From Chloroflexota bacterium (GTDB lineage Bacteria; Chloroflexota; Dormibacteria; Dormibacterales; Dormibacteraceae), in NCBI GenBank assembly GCA_005887685.1, contig VBHJ01000009.1, positions 32,079 to 96,078 of the forward strand: a stretch of 64,000 bases of DNA, written 5' to 3'. This document shows positions 41,120 through 48,430 of this stretch, one piece after another. The notes beneath the pieces are model-generated. The model worked only from the letters and a program-made list of their open reading frames with translations. It was not told where the DNA came from and ran no database searches. Position numbers and translations under genes: made by a program. Each line of letters opens with the position of its first letter. Positions within the stretch are counted from its first letter, which is position 1.

Positions 41120-42034
41120 ATGCGCCTTGCCGCACTCGACATCGGGTCCAACACCGTCCACATCCTGGTCGCCGACGCCGTCAGAGGCCGCCTTGAGGAA
41201 GTGGCCCACTACGTCGAGATGCCCGAGCTCGGTCCGCAGGTCGCCCGGAGCGGGGCGATCGGCAGTCGGGCCGGCGTCGCCCTCCGCGCCGTACGCAAGG
41301 TTTGGGCCCAGGCGCAGTCGCACGGGTATGAGCGGCTCATCGCCTGCGCCACCGAGGCGGTCCGGCAGGCCTCCGACGGGTCGGCTTTCGTCCGCCAGGC
41401 GAGCCAGATCATCGGCGTCCCAGTTCATGTCATCTCGCCCCAACATGAGGCGAAGCTCAGCTTTCTTGGAGCGGCGAGCCGCCATGCCGTCAAGCGCGAA
41501 TGGGCGCTCGTGGACCTGGGGGGCGCCTCGACGGAGATCGTGATCGCCCGGGACCACGACATGCTGCGCTCCGCCACCCTCGCGCTGGGCTCCGGCGTCC
41601 TTGCCGCCACCTACCTGTCCGACCCCCCGAAGCCGGAGGAGCGTGCCCGCCTGCGCAAGGCGGCCGTCCGCGGGCTGATCCACGCCCCGGACGGAGAAGT
41701 GGAGCGGCTGGTCGCGACCGGCGGAACGGCCTCCAATCTCCCGTCTGTTCTCGCCCGGCGCAACCCCCCAGGCGTCCTCACGACGGCCGACCTGCTGACC
41801 TGCGAGGCTCGACTGGACGGCCACCGGGCCCTCCAGCTTCAAGCTGAGCTCGGCCTGCCGGCCGGCCGGATCAAGGCCCTCCGGGCGGGCGTGGAGGCGC
41901 TCCTCCTCCTGCTGGACTGGTACGGGCTGGCGCTGCTTCACGTCAGCCATGAGGGGCTGCGCCACGGGATGCTGCTGGCCTACCTGAAACATGGAGAGAA
42001 CTGGTGGCGGGACCCACCCCACGAAATCACGTGA
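41120..42034 (+). CDS. Ppx/GppA-family phosphatase
   Basis: A 304-residue protein of the ASKHA fold: LAALDIGSNTVHILVAD (phosphate-1), ACATEAVRQASDG, WALVDLGGASTEIVIA (phosphate-2), SGVLAATYL and RLVATGGTASNL (adenosine-like motif). The family includes exopolyphosphatase and pppGpp phosphohydrolase. It lacks the C-terminal HD-like extension of E. coli Ppx, so it is the short form. ATG 41120 sits close to the divergent fumC start with no ribosome site, hence possibly leaderless. The stop codon lies inside a 28-bp palindrome. Confidence 0.9.
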   Translation: MRLAALDIGSNTVHILVADAVRGRLEEVAHYVEMPELGPQVARSGAIGSRAGVALRAVRKVWAQAQSHGYERLIACATEAVRQASDGSAFVRQASQIIGVPVHVISPQHEAKLSFLGAASRHAVKREWALVDLGGASTEIVIARDHDMLRSATLALGSGVLAATYLSDPPKPEERARLRKAAVRGLIHAPDGEVERLVATGGTASNLPSVLARRNPPGVLTTADLLTCEARLDGHRALQLQAELGLPAGRIKALRAGVEALLLLLDWYGLALLHVSHEGLRHGMLLAYLKHGENWWRDPPHEIT

Positions 42035-42044
42035 TTTCGTGGGG
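42017..42044. terminator. 28-bp perfect palindrome over the ppx/gppA stop codon
   Basis: CCCCACGAAATCAC is followed by its exact reverse complement GTGATTTCGTGGGG. As RNA it would form a long GC-capped stem at the 3' end of the gene. There is no T-tract. It may be a terminator/mRNA stabiliser or a protein-binding site for the CDF gene 30 bases downstream. Confidence 0.5.
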
Positions 42045-42073
42045 ACCCCTGTGGCGATGGGTAGAGTGAATTC

Positions 42074-43042
42074 ATGGACCGTGTGAACCGCCGCGGCGCC
42101 GCTCTCAAGACGGCGCTGGCGCTGACCTGCGTCATCCTGCTCGTCGAGTTCGCCGGGGGGCTGATCTCGCACTCCCTGGCTTTGCTCTCGGACGCAGGCC
42201 ACGTGCTGACGGACGTCTTCGCCCTCGGCCTCGCCTGGTTCGCGGTCGAACAGTCGAAACGCCCCGCCGACCGCCGCCGCAGCTACGGCTACCAACGGGT
42301 GAGCATCCTGGCCGCGCTGGTCAACTCGGTGACTTTGATCGTGATCGTGATCGCGATCGCCTACGAGGCTGTGCGCCGGCTGGCCAGCCCAGAGCCTGTA
42401 CAGGGGTGGGTGGTGGTCGTGACTGCGCTGATCGGCATCGCCGTCAACTCCTACGTCGCGTTCGGACTCCGCGGAGACACAAAGAGCCTGAACATGCGCG
42501 CAGCATTTCTGCACGTCGCGGGCGACATGGGCGCCTCGGTCGGGGTCGTCCTGGCAGGAGTCGTGATCCTGCTGACCGGCTGGCTCTACATCGACCCGAT
42601 CCTGTCGCTGGGCATCGCGGCGCTGATCGCGTTCGGGGCCTGGCGGATCGTGCGGGAGACGGTCAACCTCCTGCTGGAGGGGACGCCGCCCGACATCGAT
42701 CTTTCAGCGGTGAGCGACGAGATCAAGCACACGGACAAGGTCGCCAGCCTCCACGACCTGCACGTGTGGGCGCTGTCCTCCGAAGACACAGCGCTCAGCG
42801 TTCACGTCGTGGTCGGTGACTGTCCCCTTGGCGACGCCGAGCACATGGTTCGAGACCTGGAGCAGCGGCTGTGCGGACGCTTTGCGATCGGGCATACGAC
42901 GATCCAGGTCGAGAGCTGCCATCCGTGCGGGGAGATCCATCACGGCGCCGGCGAGCACAACCACCCGCACGAGCACCTCATGTTTACTTCTGGGGAACCA
43001 GCGCCTCCTCGCGCTGCAGGATCCTCCTCGCCACGGCGATAG
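42074..43042 (+). CDS. CzcD-type cation diffusion facilitator (zinc/cobalt/cadmium exporter)
   Basis: A 322-residue inner-membrane antiporter. TM2 carries SDAGHVLTDVFALGL (HxxxD), TM5 carries AAFLHVAGDMGASVGV (HxxxD), and SYGYQRVSILAALVNS is the TM2-3 loop. The cytoplasmic C-domain has SLHDLHVWALSS and a His-rich end (HPCGEIHHGAGEHNHPHEHLMF), which is typical for metal binding. The H-D-H-D site fits Zn2+ export. It differs from the CDF at 37219, which lacks the second His. The 3' end overlaps the opposite-strand gene by 59 bases. Confidence 0.93.
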   Translation: MDRVNRRGAALKTALALTCVILLVEFAGGLISHSLALLSDAGHVLTDVFALGLAWFAVEQSKRPADRRRSYGYQRVSILAALVNSVTLIVIVIAIAYEAVRRLASPEPVQGWVVVVTALIGIAVNSYVAFGLRGDTKSLNMRAAFLHVAGDMGASVGVVLAGVVILLTGWLYIDPILSLGIAALIAFGAWRIVRETVNLLLEGTPPDIDLSAVSDEIKHTDKVASLHDLHVWALSSEDTALSVHVVVGDCPLGDAEHMVRDLEQRLCGRFAIGHTTIQVESCHPCGEIHHGAGEHNHPHEHLMFTSGEPAPPRAAGSSSPRR

Positions 43043-44681
43043 CAGAGGCGTACGTCGAGTCCATCCCGCGATAGCTGAGGCCGCGGGCGCCCAGCGTCCG
43101 CGCCTGGGTGTATGGCGTGTCTGATGCGTAGTGAACGATGCCGAGGTCGAAGTGGGCCTGCGCCATGTTGACGCTCTCGTTGACCGGGTATCGGTCGGGC
43201 TGGCCGATCTCGTAGCACGCGTCGAGGTAGGGTCCCGCCTCCATCTCCACGACGGTGTAGCGCCCCTGGTAATAGAAGTCGAGGTAGTCGCGGTTCTGCA
43301 GGAAGGTCCCGCGCACCGTCACCGCACGCTGGTTGTCGAGGGCTGATCCGTAGACGAGATTGGGCTGCACGTCGCTCGCGGTGAAGCAGTTGTCGAGCCA
43401 GTAGGTGTTGCCGGAGTGCTCGTTGTAGACGGCGTTCGGGATCATCACGTCCCCAACGTCCGCATTGAGGGTGGCCGCCTTCCCGAGCACGTACACGCCG
43501 GCCACCCATGCCGCCTGCTCCGCGACCTGCCTCAGGATGTGATAGGCGGCTTCGCCGAGCGGGTAGTCGACGTTGAGGATGCACGCGTCCGACTCGCGCA
43601 GCTTTCTCTCGTCTACTGCGCCGACCCGCGGGTCGATCGCCGAGGCGTCCAGCTTGGACAGCATGAAGACCTGCGCCGCCGAGTCGACGCCGGTTCCGAC
43701 GGCCGGGATATGGCGCACCCCATTCGCCGCCTCCAGCTCGGCGCGCCACTTGCGCAAACGGTCGCGCTCCGGGTGAACGTCGAAAACCTGGCGGGCCCCG
43801 TAGTACAGCCAGTTCTGTCGCGAGGCACGGCTGTGGCCGGCCTCGAGCTTTCGCCGCTCGGAGTCCAGGTCTCGGTCCGACTTCCCGATCCAGTCCACGA
43901 TCTCGTTCTCGATCCGGCGCGCAACGCCGGTCAGCACGTTGACCAGGCTGTGTGCGTTGGAAGAGACGAAGTAGATCGGGGCGTCGCGTGCGCCGAGGTC
44001 GTCCATCGCCGCGGCGATCGGCAGCCACCAGCGGCTCGCGTTGCGTGCGAACCCAAGATGACTGCCGCCGATGAGTCGAAGCACCATGCGGCACTCTTCG
44101 CGCTTGATCGCCGCGAGGTTGGCGTCAAAGGCGTCTCCCCAGGCATCGTGCAGCCGGCGCCAGTCGTCCTGGGTGGCGCCGGCGGCGTGCCTGGCCTCGT
44201 CCTCTGAAAGGCCGACGTCCTGCAGCAGGCGATGCAGCTTGTTCCATTCGATCTGAAATGCGACGAGGGTGGGCACAAGGTCGTCGATGTCCGACGCCGA
44301 GGCGATGAGCACAGCGAGCGTGTTCTTGCCGTCGTGGTACCAGCGACGGCGGCGGGCGGGCGCCTTGACCCCCTCCCAGCCCAGGATGTCCGCGCCGAGG
44401 ACCGCCTTGAAACCCTGCGGGCTCTGGCCCATGATCACGCGCCTGCAGTGATTGATCGCGGCCGGCAGGCGTCGCACCGCGTAGAGGAGCGCGCCCATGT
44501 CGGTTTGCGGCTCCGCCGCCTGCGGATGAAGCACCGAGCCCATGAGGAGGTGGGCCTGGACGAGCGACTCGACCTTGATGTCGCCCGAGCTCTGGAGCAT
44601 GGTCGTGTACGTGCGTACGTACAGCTCGACGGCGTGCTTGCCGCTCCAGCCCGAGCCAGGTGACGTCGGTGGGGCTTCCAT
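42984..44681 (-). CDS. Large unknown protein with nucleoside-phosphorylase-like C-terminal half
   Basis: A 565-residue soluble protein; I believe it belongs to a conserved uncharacterised family (possibly DUF6909), recalled rather than checked. The N-terminal 250 residues are helical (YVRTYTTMLQSSGDIKVESL; HHGKN-like WYHDGKNTLAVL; RNASRWWLPIAAAMDDLG). The C-terminal 270 show phosphorylase-type pattern: IPAVGTGVDSAAQVFMLS, AAWVAGVYVLGKAATL, GDVMIPNAVYNEHSG and YTVVEMEAGPYLDACYE, where VEMEAGP resembles the nucleoside-binding MEG/MEA motif. A phosphorylase or nucleosidase activity is inference. TATATT lies 8 bases upstream of the ATG, so a leaderless transcript is plausible. Confidence 0.65.
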   Translation of the reverse strand: MEAPPTSPGSGWSGKHAVELYVRTYTTMLQSSGDIKVESLVQAHLLMGSVLHPQAAEPQTDMGALLYAVRRLPAAINHCRRVIMGQSPQGFKAVLGADILGWEGVKAPARRRRWYHDGKNTLAVLIASASDIDDLVPTLVAFQIEWNKLHRLLQDVGLSEDEARHAAGATQDDWRRLHDAWGDAFDANLAAIKREECRMVLRLIGGSHLGFARNASRWWLPIAAAMDDLGARDAPIYFVSSNAHSLVNVLTGVARRIENEIVDWIGKSDRDLDSERRKLEAGHSRASRQNWLYYGARQVFDVHPERDRLRKWRAELEAANGVRHIPAVGTGVDSAAQVFMLSKLDASAIDPRVGAVDERKLRESDACILNVDYPLGEAAYHILRQVAEQAAWVAGVYVLGKAATLNADVGDVMIPNAVYNEHSGNTYWLDNCFTASDVQPNLVYGSALDNQRAVTVRGTFLQNRDYLDFYYQGRYTVVEMEAGPYLDACYEIGQPDRYPVNESVNMAQAHFDLGIVHYASDTPYTQARTLGARGLSYRGMDSTYASAIAVARRILQREEALVPQK

Positions 44682-44752
44682 GGGCCGAATATAGCCCGCC
44701 GACTTACAAAACCATGAGGAAGGTGGGGCCGGGTGTGTGCCTAATTGAACCT

Positions 44753-45484
44753 ATGACAAGCCTCTTGAAAGCCCGACCCCTTCGCATCGCCGGCCTTGCC
44801 CTGGGCGCGGTCGCCGTGGCCGGCGCCGCCATCGTGATCACCGCCTCAGCGTCCGGCATGAGCTTCAACCTGCGCCCTTCCGGGCCTGCCCAGCAGGGTG
44901 ACGCCGCCGTAACCGCCAACGGCGCTTCCTCCGCCGCCTGCACCGATTTCATGAAGCACTTCGCGGTTGAGATCGGCAAGACCCAGGCTCAAATCCAAGC
45001 CGCCTTTCAGAAATCGATCGCCGACACGCTGGCCGACGAGGTGAAGAGCGGGCAGATCACGCAGGCCCAGGCCGACGCGATCAAGAAGAAGCTCGCCAAC
45101 CAGACCCCGTGCACGCTTCCGAGCACGGCCGGTCACAGCGGCACCGCTGCGAAGCCCGCGATCGCCGCCTACATGCAGCAATACCTCGCGGCGGCCGCGT
45201 CGGCGCTGGGCATCACCGCGACCCAGCTCACCGCGGACCTCAAGGCCGGACAGTCGCTGTCCCAGGTGGCGGCGGCCCAGCACGTCTCGGAAGCGGACTT
45301 CCGGACCAAGGTGATCGCGAACCTCAAGCCTCTGCTCGACCAGGCGGTGAGCAACAAGACCATCACCGCGGCGCAGGAGCAAACGCTGATCAACCAATTG
45401 CAGACAGGGCCGCTTCCGCTGTGGAACGCGCCCGCCAAACGCGTCAAGCCGACGCCGGCGGCCTCGCCGAAAACCGCGGCTTAG
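44753..45484 (+). CDS. Secreted helical-repeat protein, unknown function
   Basis: ATG 44753 (or ATG 44714 in the same frame) begins a signal-peptide-like N-terminus (RIAGLALGAVAVAGAAIVITASASG). The mature part, about 200 residues, is helical with two related segments, each followed by a short helix: ADEVKSGQITQAQADAIKKK and LDQAVSNKTITAAQEQTLIN. The pattern LGITATQLTADLKAGQSLSQV AAAQHVSEADF resembles secreted proteins of high-GC soil bacteria that are uncharacterised. No ribosome site is near either ATG. The stop overlaps the convergent gene by four bases. Confidence 0.7.
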   Translation: MTSLLKARPLRIAGLALGAVAVAGAAIVITASASGMSFNLRPSGPAQQGDAAVTANGASSAACTDFMKHFAVEIGKTQAQIQAAFQKSIADTLADEVKSGQITQAQADAIKKKLANQTPCTLPSTAGHSGTAAKPAIAAYMQQYLAAAASALGITATQLTADLKAGQSLSQVAAAQHVSEADFRTKVIANLKPLLDQAVSNKTITAAQEQTLINQLQTGPLPLWNAPAKRVKPTPAASPKTAA

Positions 45485-45852
45485 TTCAGCTCTTCCGGCG
45501 GCGGGTTTCCGCCGCCGAGGCGGCGCATCAGCTCCTCGAGGAGCTGGCGCGTCTCCGGGTCGGCCATCAGCCGCTCCTGCATCTGTTCAGCGGAGCGGCG
45601 GATCTCCGGGTCCGACATCAAGCGCTCCGACATCGCCTCGAAGCGCGATGCCATGTCCTTCATTGCGCTCTCCTGTGCCACCTGGATCAGGATCGGCTGG
45701 CTCGCCGCTGCGGCTACCGCCTCGGCCTGGGCGCGCACCATCTCGATCCCCTTGCAGCCAAGGCACTCGCCCTTGAGGCCACAGTGGCAGAGCTGGGGAC
45801 GCAGGCGATCGAGCGCCGCGTGGAGGTCGGAAAGGTCGATGGGTCCCGCCAT
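45481..45852 (-). CDS. Small Cys-cluster helical protein, unknown
   Basis: A 123-residue ORF 10 bases after the acyl-CoA synthetase stop. The N-terminus has LCHCGLKGECLGCKG, four Cys in a tight cluster that could bind zinc or iron-sulphur. A long amphipathic helix region (QVAQESAMKDMASRFEAMSE; MSDPEIRRSAEQMQERLMADPETRQLLEEL) follows, containing two similar DPE[I/T]R units. No known domain. It ends in NPPPEELN. Operon with fadD-like and greA is suggested by spacing. Confidence 0.65.
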   Translation of the reverse strand: MAGPIDLSDLHAALDRLRPQLCHCGLKGECLGCKGIEMVRAQAEAVAAAASQPILIQVAQESAMKDMASRFEAMSERLMSDPEIRRSAEQMQERLMADPETRQLLEELMRRLGGGNPPPEELN

Positions 45853-45862
45853 GTTCGTGAGC

Positions 45863-47713
45863 TTACGAGTCCTTCTTTTTCCCCGTGTACATCGCTTCGA
45901 TCTCGTCGCGGTAGTGATCCGCCACCACCTTCCGCTTGACGTCCAGCTTCAACGACAGCTCGCCCGACTGCTCTGTGAAGTCGTGCGGCAGCAGCGTGAA
46001 GTACTTGATCGTCTCCCAGTGGCCGAGCTTGGCGTTGACGCGGTCGACCGTCCGCTGGATCTGTGTCCGCAGCGCGGTCTCATCGAGGCCCTGGCCCTTC
46101 GCCGCGTCCGAATCGGGAACGATGAGCGCAGTGACGTACGGCCTCGACTCGCCCAACACCACGGCGCGGGAGATAAGCGGATCGCTCAGCAGGTCATGCT
46201 CGAGCTGCACCGGCGCAATGTATTTGCCGCCTGCGGTCTTGAAAAGCGATTTCTTCCGGTCGGTGATTTTCAAGAACCCGTCGCTGTCGATCTCACCGAT
46301 ATCGCCGGTGTAGAACCAGCCGTCCTTCAACACCTCGGCGGTGGCCTCGGGCTGGTTGTGGTACGCGAGCATGTTGCCCGGCCCTTTGACGAGGATCTCG
46401 CCATCGTCGGCGATCTTCAACTGAACACCTTCGAACGGCTTGCCGACGGTGAGGAACTTGTGCGCGTACAGGGTGTTCGAGCACACGCCGGACGAGGTCT
46501 CGGTCAGGCCCCAACCGTTCAAGACCGGCACGCCCAGCGCCCAGAAGAACTCCTCGATCTCCCTGGACAGTGCGGCGCCGCCACTGACGAAGAAGCGCAG
46601 GCGCCCGCCTGTAAGAAGCGTCCTTACGTTGCTCAGCACGAGACGATCAGCGAGGCCGCGCTGGGCTTTCAGGAATGGACCGGGGTTCTTCGTCTGTGAG
46701 AAGCGCGCGCCGACCGCGATGGCCCACCTGAAGATCCGCTGCCGCATGGAGCTCGACTTGCGGACGCGAGCCGTTACGGCCGCATACATCTTTTCGTATA
46801 CGCGAGGCACGCTGCACATGACCGTTGGTCTGATCTCCCGAATTTCTTGAGCAAGATGGTCCGGCCCGCGGGAGATCCAGGTCTGGCCACCGTAGAGGAT
46901 GCCGTCGAAGATGTCGTTGAACCGGCCGAAGACATGGGCGTAAGGCAGCCACGAGATCGAGACGTCCTGCTCCGTCAGCGGATGCGCTTTGACCGCCTCG
47001 CGACTGAGATCGACGAGGCAGCGATGCGCGAGCTCCACACCTTTGGGCGTTCCGGTCGTCCCCGACGTATAGACGATCGTGCAGAGGTCGTCGGCTGAGA
47101 CCTTGCTGAGTCGCGAGGCGATCTCGGACAGGCTTCGGGGACCCTGCCTGACCCACTGCACAACCTCGCGGTCCATCAACGCCACCTTGCGCAGGGTGCC
47201 GCCCACGTCCAGCTTGGCTGCGAGCTCGCCGTCCGATGCAATGGCAAACGTGGCGGCGCTATCCCTCGCGATGACCTGAACAGCTTCCGCTGAAACATTC
47301 GGATAGACCGGCACTGTGACCGCGCCGATGGACTGGATGGCGAAATCGCAATAGAGCCACTCCAGTCGGTTTTCGGACATGAGAATCACGCTCTCGCCGT
47401 GCCTGACGCCCGCGTCGAGCAGTCCGGCGGCGACCGCAAGAATGTCCCGCTGCATATCCGACCAGGTCTCGATCTGCCAGGCCCCATCGCCATCGCGGTG
47501 ATGGACCAATGGCCGATCCGCGTACCTCGCGATCTGCCGAAACAAAACTCCGACGGTGGTGCGATCCGCGATCGATTCGGGATCGATGACCGGCGTCGAG
47601 GTGGTAGCCCTTACTGACGTCGCGCTACTTGACCGCCTTGACCGTGAGAGTAAGAGTTCCGGAGGGCACGCCCACAGTGACTCTGTCGCCCTTCTTCTTC
47701 CCGACCAGCGCAC
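45863..47713 (-). CDS. Long-chain acyl-CoA synthetase (AMP-binding)
   Basis: About 590 residues of the adenylate-forming family, activating fatty acids to acyl-CoA. Motifs: TIVYTSGTTGTPKGVELAH (P-loop), WLPYAHVFGR, GGAALSREIEEFFWALG, NGWGLTETSSG, GDIGEIDSDGFLKITDRKKS (A8 and hinge) and TAGGKYIAP. The layout matches FadD/FACS. The start is unresolved: true coding similarity begins near PVIDPES; between the greA stop and TTG 47545 there is no ATG or GTG in frame. ORF limits are given. TTG 47545 would cut into the domain, while 47713 lies inside greA. An unusual start codon or overlap is possible. Confidence 0.85.
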   Translation of the reverse strand: MRWSGRRRATESLWACPPELLLSRSRRSSSATSVRATTSTPVIDPESIADRTTVGVLFRQIARYADRPLVHHRDGDGAWQIETWSDMQRDILAVAAGLLDAGVRHGESVILMSENRLEWLYCDFAIQSIGAVTVPVYPNVSAEAVQVIARDSAATFAIASDGELAAKLDVGGTLRKVALMDREVVQWVRQGPRSLSEIASRLSKVSADDLCTIVYTSGTTGTPKGVELAHRCLVDLSREAVKAHPLTEQDVSISWLPYAHVFGRFNDIFDGILYGGQTWISRGPDHLAQEIREIRPTVMCSVPRVYEKMYAAVTARVRKSSSMRQRIFRWAIAVGARFSQTKNPGPFLKAQRGLADRLVLSNVRTLLTGGRLRFFVSGGAALSREIEEFFWALGVPVLNGWGLTETSSGVCSNTLYAHKFLTVGKPFEGVQLKIADDGEILVKGPGNMLAYHNQPEATAEVLKDGWFYTGDIGEIDSDGFLKITDRKKSLFKTAGGKYIAPVQLEHDLLSDPLISRAVVLGESRPYVTALIVPDSDAAKGQGLDETALRTQIQRTVDRVNAKLGHWETIKYFTLLPHDFTEQSGELSLKLDVKRKVVADHYRDEIEAMYTGKKKDS

Positions 47714-48089
47714 GCCCGACCGGGGAGTCGACCGAGATCCGGCCCGCCGACGGATCGCTCTCCACGGCGCCGACGAGGTGGTAGGTCTCGGTCTCGCCTT
47801 CGTTGTCGACGACCTCGATCGTCGAACCAGGACCGATCACGCTCGAGTGGGTGTCCCTGATGATCTGGGCGCGGCCGATCATCTCCTGGAGCTCGTAGAT
47901 GCGACCGTCGAGAAGTCCGACTTCCTCTTTCGCCTGCTCGTATTCGGGGTTGTCCTCGATGTCGCCAGGCTGGAAGGCTTCCTTCAAGCGCTCGCCGGCC
48001 TCGACGCGCCGCCCCAGCGCGACGTCGAGGTCGCGCTTGAGCTTCTCGAGCCCCTCAGGTGTCAGCAAAACAGGTTCGGTTAGATCCAT
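47625..48089 (-). CDS. greA: Transcription elongation factor GreA/GreB
   Basis: 154 residues from ATG 48089, with AAGG eight bases upstream; the track adds two residues via TTG. The N-terminal coiled coil (LTPEGLEKLKRDLDVALGRR; NPEYEQAKEEVGLLDGRI) carries the acidic residues that enter the RNA polymerase secondary channel. The C-terminal FKBP-like domain has GSTIEVVDNEG and SPVGRALVGKKKGDRVTV. It rescues backtracked polymerase by stimulating transcript cleavage. Divergent from the small gene at 48122. Confidence 0.94.
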   Translation of the reverse strand: MDLTEPVLLTPEGLEKLKRDLDVALGRRVEAGERLKEAFQPGDIEDNPEYEQAKEEVGLLDGRIYELQEMIGRAQIIRDTHSSVIGPGSTIEVVDNEGETETYHLVGAVESDPSAGRISVDSPVGRALVGKKKGDRVTVGVPSGTLTLTVKAVK

Positions 48090-48106
48090 ACCCAAGCCTT
48101 AACTGA

Positions 48107-48112
48107 ATAATA
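48107..48112. promoter_or_regulatory. Divergent -10 element between greA and the 48122 gene
   Basis: ATAATA on plus reads TATTAT on minus. It lies 10 bases from ATG 48122 and about 18 from the greA ATG, the only AT-rich hexamer in the 32-base gap. Leaderless or near-leaderless transcription of the plus gene is suggested. Confidence 0.4.
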
Positions 48113-48121
48113 GCCCGGCGT

Positions 48122-48430
48122 ATGGACCCCTCCGATCTCAGGGCCGAGCTCGCCGAACGGCTGGCGAATAGTACGCCAATCGATGCGGAGACGTTCAACG
48201 CGGCCTGCTTCATGTTGACCCGGGCGCTCGAGCAGATGGAGCTCAGCGTGCCCGAGGCCGCGCCGCTGGTGCGCCGGCTGCTGCGGGTCGCAGGGCGGGT
48301 CGTCATCGACACCGGAATGCCGGATTCGTCACCCGAAACCTGGGCCAACACGCGGGAGATGGCGCTGCAGTGGATCGACGAAGCGCTGCAGGCGCTCGGC
48401 TACGAGGCGCGCCCGGCCGAACCCGCCTAG
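48122..48430 (+). CDS. Small helical protein, unknown function
   Basis: A 102-residue soluble ORF (AELAERLANSTPIDAETFNA; FMLTRALEQMELSVPEAAPL; MALQWIDEALQALGYEA). It is entirely helical by appearance, without Cys, and no domain is recognised. No ribosome site precedes the ATG. GC-rich third positions and divergent placement from greA support it as real. It converges with the TadG-like gene and overlaps its stop by four bases. Confidence 0.6.
   Translation: MDPSDLRAELAERLANSTPIDAETFNAACFMLTRALEQMELSVPEAAPLVRRLLRVAGRVVIDTGMPDSSPETWANTREMALQWIDEALQALGYEARPAEPA

Noticed and set aside
40817-42514. Minus-strand ORF of 565 residues
   Set aside because: Spans fumC, Ppx/GppA and CDF genes in antisense frames without any recognisable motif.
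44660-44752. Upstream extension of the secreted helical protein
   Set aside because: It overlaps the start of the divergent gene, and the extension has no ribosome site or signal-like composition.
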